From assembly GCA_040954595.2 (NCBI GenBank), contig CM082576.2:1116001-1180000 (forward strand): DNA of 64,000 bases, read 5' to 3'. Position 1 is the first letter of the stretch. Each line of letters opens with the position of its first letter. The translations under genes and the position numbers were made by a program. Source of the stretch: Balanoglossus misakiensis (lineage: Eukaryota; Hemichordata). Below, piece by piece: positions 60,977 through 64,000 of the stretch. The notes beneath the pieces were generated by a model. It saw nothing but the letters and a program-made list of their open reading frames with translations, did no database searches and had not been told where the DNA came from.

Positions 60977-63064
60977 ATGGTTCGTCGTTCTAACTTACAA
61001 ACAATCCAAACTGTTAGTTCTACAAACAGGGGGCCAAGTTGCCAAGAGATCAGCATTATGGACGAACGACCCACAGCTTCGTTTAGCTCATTGACAGGGA
61101 GACGATCCCCGAGCCCATCGCGTCGAGAATATGAAACGATGGCTTTTCCTAGCAGTAGAAGAAATCATCTTTCTCCAGACGACTGTCAGGAAAGACCCTA
61201 CAGATATAGGAGTTCGTCTCCAGTAAGTATTAGGATCACCCCAGGAAGTGTTAAGCAGAAAAAAGACGCCTTGGAATCTGCGTTCTACCTTTCGTCGACG
61301 AGTCCACGTAGTAGATCGCCCACCCAAGCATCAACTTCACCGAAACAGAATTCTCCGCGATCCTTTGGCTCAAGTCCCAGGGGTTCTCCGACCTTTTATG
61401 ATTTCAGCACACATTCATCTCCGGGAACCACCGAAAAATTCAGATCAAGCAGAGAATCTTCACCCATTGGTCGCGATTATTCAACAAGTCCACGCAGTGT
61501 TTCCAGCACGGCGTCTCCGCTCGGCACACCAACGACCACTACTGTGAATGCTGATATGTGTGTTGGCTCTCCAGCCAGTGAGAGACCAAAGAGTCCGCGA
61601 TCACTGCGACTCAATTTGGATTCTTATAACACCATGAACGCAATGTTCGAACCAGAATCGGCATCAAAGTTCACTCAACTGAAGATCTCCCCAACCAATA
61701 GCCTCAGCAGTGGATATGAAAGTGGCAAATACTCAGGAACACCTATTAACCTCAGCCCAATGTGTTCCTCACCTGTTCATCATGAATTTCCTGAAATTGA
61801 CAAAGAAACAGAGGTTCTGGAATCTGCAAGTTCAAAGAAACTCGCACACAAGCCCAGTGAAAGCAGTGGAAAACCAAGTAATTTCTTAACAGTTGACTTC
61901 AGACTCAGATCTAATCGCTCCACCAGGAAGGCCTCTGCCAAAACAACTCGTTCCAAATCATGCTCTGAGGTCGACAGAGTCTCTGACAAAAGTGAAGCAA
62001 TTCATGGAAATGGCAGAACTTGGTCAGCTGATCAGAAAGATGATAAAAGAGCGCAAATCTCAGATGCGCTCGCAACATCCTCCAACACCAGTCAACTAGA
62101 CAAAGTAAAATTAAAGATATCTACCCCAGTTGCCATGGAAACAACTCTCTCATCATTGAATTCAAAACTGGAAGCCTGTCAGAGAGACCAGAGTGAGAGG
62201 ATGGGATTAGCTGAGGCTGCAGCAGAGAAGACACTTTCAGTGGGGACACCAGAACGTCAAAATGTTGCCATAAGTGAAAATACCACTCAAGGAAAAACAC
62301 AAGGAGATGGAAAAACAGGAAATTGTCCAGATATATCAGAACAAAAGGTGAAATTTACCGTCGGTGATAATTATGTCGGAAATGCTTCAAGTCAGGAAAT
62401 GTCCAAAGAAGAAGAAAAAATGCCTGTGAAAAGATCAAGTCACTACAAGATTCTTCTGCGTTCCCACCATGTGTGCATGGATAGTTTGGACTCTGATGTC
62501 TCATCTCAGGCTTCATTATCAACATCCATTGAAGAGATGACGTCTCCAACTAACAAAGTAGGTTTTGGACAAAACAATGGTGCTGAAAAATCTACAGAAT
62601 CGGCGACAACCCACAATGACGTCAGAAATGGCCAGGTTTGGGCAACAACTCATAGACAAGACAAAATCCCCAAATTGGAGAAAAGTGACACCTTGAATGT
62701 GCCTCAACAAAGTGATGATTTGTTGGAACGTAAGCCAACACCAAAACTGGGACAGTTATCAAACCCTTCTTCTGGCAGTTCTAGCCAGGAGAGACCAGTC
62801 ACGCCTGCTGTCATTATAAGTGTTCATGGTAATGATGATGAAGTTGAAGAGAATAGCGACAAGAAAACTGACTATGTTTGGAACAGGAATGGGAATAGGA
62901 ACAGTATGTTGGGACCAAGCGAAGACTGGCAGGACATTCCACGAATTGGTACTTTGTCTCGCAAACTCTCAAGCGCCAGCACCATTTCAACTCTTAGTCG
63001 AGATGATTCAGAAGATTATATTAGTAGTGATGATGTTATTACTCCAGATGGTGAACCAGGAATG
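60977..63064 (+). CDS. Unrecognised Ser/Pro-rich protein, first large exon (partial)
   Basis: An open frame from 60932 contains ATG at 60977, and a better-context ATG at 61058 (A at -3, G at +4). It ends in frame at GGA ATG|gtaagt, donor at 63065, so it encodes at least 696 residues here and continues beyond the window. The frame past the donor to 63193 is intronic. The protein is low-complexity: SPRSRSP- and SPRG-type proline-directed sites, an RRSPSPSRREYE start and little predicted order. KVKF at 62345-62356 (about residues 457-460) fits the RVxF docking motif for protein phosphatase 1. The last stretch before the splice (TLSRKLSSASTISTLSRDDSEDY) looks like a phosphorylation cluster. A folded domain may lie in exons outside the window. 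I do not recognise the family. It is probably a cytoplasmic or nuclear regulatory protein (inference). Confidence 0.75.
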
Positions 63065-64000
63065 GTAAGTGCTGTTGGATTTTCTCTATTTCAGCTAACC
63101 TGTTACTCTGGAAATATTCAGTCCTGTGTGGGCGCTCCAGCTCGTTGCCTAAGACCCTTTCTAGGCATTGCCGGAGCTCCTGCAAATGACTGAATCTTTC
63201 AATCTACTAACCTGTCACCTCTCCATGAAGGGAATGGTGTACTGTTTACCACTTGCAGAATAATATGCAGGTCATTTACCATTTACCGGTTGATGCAGTA
63301 TCCCATATTCGCCTATTAATTGAAAATAGTACAGCCTGATTGGCCAGACTGATGTATTCAGCCTACCAATAAGAAAGTTATGTTCAAATCATAAATGTTC
63401 TCATCAAGCTGTGATACATGCATCAACAGAAAAAACGGAATGACCATAAATGACTTGTTTGTTGAATTTTATGAGGAAGTCGCCATTTATGATCAGGTGG
63501 AAGTTGTTCTAGTGTAACTGGGTATGAGGGATTTTTTTATAACTCTATGCAAGTTCTCTTTCCAAAAAAGATTTTGTGGAGCTATTAATTATTGACTCAA
63601 AATTCAGGGTTTAACTGTCAACATAACTTGTACATCAGACTACCATAAGAACTTGGTCTTTAGATCCCTTAGCATCATTACTGTAAGGAATTGCACTCTC
63701 TACTTGTGGTTGAAAATAGAGTTTCTCAACAAAATAATGAGGGATCATCTGTCACATGCTTTGAACAGAAGGATTAAACTTGTCTCCTGCTTTCTGTGTG
63801 ACTCCAATCAAAGCACTAATAGGCAAGTTTGAATCTTGCACTGTGTAACGTTTACATAATATTGCCACAAGTATGCTGGTAGTATATTGAGAACACAAAT
63901 ACTTCAGACATGCACAGAGATGACCTTCTTTGAGTAACAAGGGCCAGGATGTGATACATAAAAAACAGATGCACAGATGTGAGGGACTTTTGTCCCTAGA
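63065..64000 (+). other. Intron of the Ser/Pro-rich gene, to the window edge
   Basis: Begins with a consensus donor gtaagt at 63065. No acceptor with a convincing following exon is seen before the window ends. Confidence 0.6.

Noticed and set aside
61248-62710. Several 60-100 codon frames within the Ser/Pro-rich exon
   Set aside because: Out-of-frame shadows of the long reading.
63065-63193. Last 42 codons of the Ser/Pro-rich open frame
   Set aside because: They follow a consensus gtaagt donor and change character abruptly; treated as intron.

Overview
This window is animal nuclear DNA. The genes are split by many GT-AG introns, mostly a few hundred bases long, and separated by AT-rich spacers with microsatellites and a palindromic repeat. 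The gene set (metazoan rhodopsin-type GPCRs, a DH-domain RhoGEF, an LRAT-domain protein, ERCC2/XPD and PEX6), the conserved intron structure and patchy CpG loss fit a marine invertebrate, most likely a deuterostome such as an acorn worm, lancelet or echinoderm. Nothing in the sequence fixes the species. There is no sign of bacterial, phage or CRISPR DNA.

Layout: (1) 1-22 kb, a receptor region. GPCR A (minus strand, cut by the left edge) and GPCR B (plus strand, 801 residues rebuilt from three exons) are divergent, about 10 kb apart. Both are split by an intron at the same place, inside the Arg codon of the DRY-type motif. GPCR B has a tail of nearly 500 residues ending in a PDZ-ligand-like sequence. 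(2) 22-25 kb, a convergent spacer with a roughly 140-bp hairpin repeat. (3) 24.8-36.1 kb, a minus-strand, 14-exon RhoGEF with a DH domain, no visible PH domain, an N-terminal coiled coil and a long disordered tail (1,023 residues as rebuilt). (4) 37.7-38.7 kb, a single-exon LRAT-domain protein with a C-terminal glycine-zipper membrane segment. Between it and the RhoGEF lies a triplicated IRF/ISRE-like hexamer. (5) 38.7-45.9 kb, a gene-poor spacer with degenerate duplications. (6) 45.9-52.4 kb, ercc2 (XPD helicase), 21 exons, exactly 760 codons, with residue numbering matching human XPD at every position checked. (7) 52.8-59.9 kb, PEX6, 18 exons, 1,127 residues, head-to-head with ercc2 across a 400-bp spacer that holds a perfect DR1 nuclear-receptor element. 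(8) 61.0 kb to the right edge, the first large exon of an unrecognised Ser/Pro-rich protein with a PP1-docking-like KVKF motif.

Most ercc2 and PEX6 splice junctions were read base by base; their phases close and the proteins align with the known families. The RhoGEF model closes in phase across all 14 exons, including a 22-nt first coding exon and a last exon that no long ORF reveals. ERCC2 (TFIIH and nucleotide excision repair) and PEX6 (peroxisomal receptor recycling) share an intergenic region but have no known common pathway. The LRAT gene and the GPCR B tail are the least conventional coding parts.
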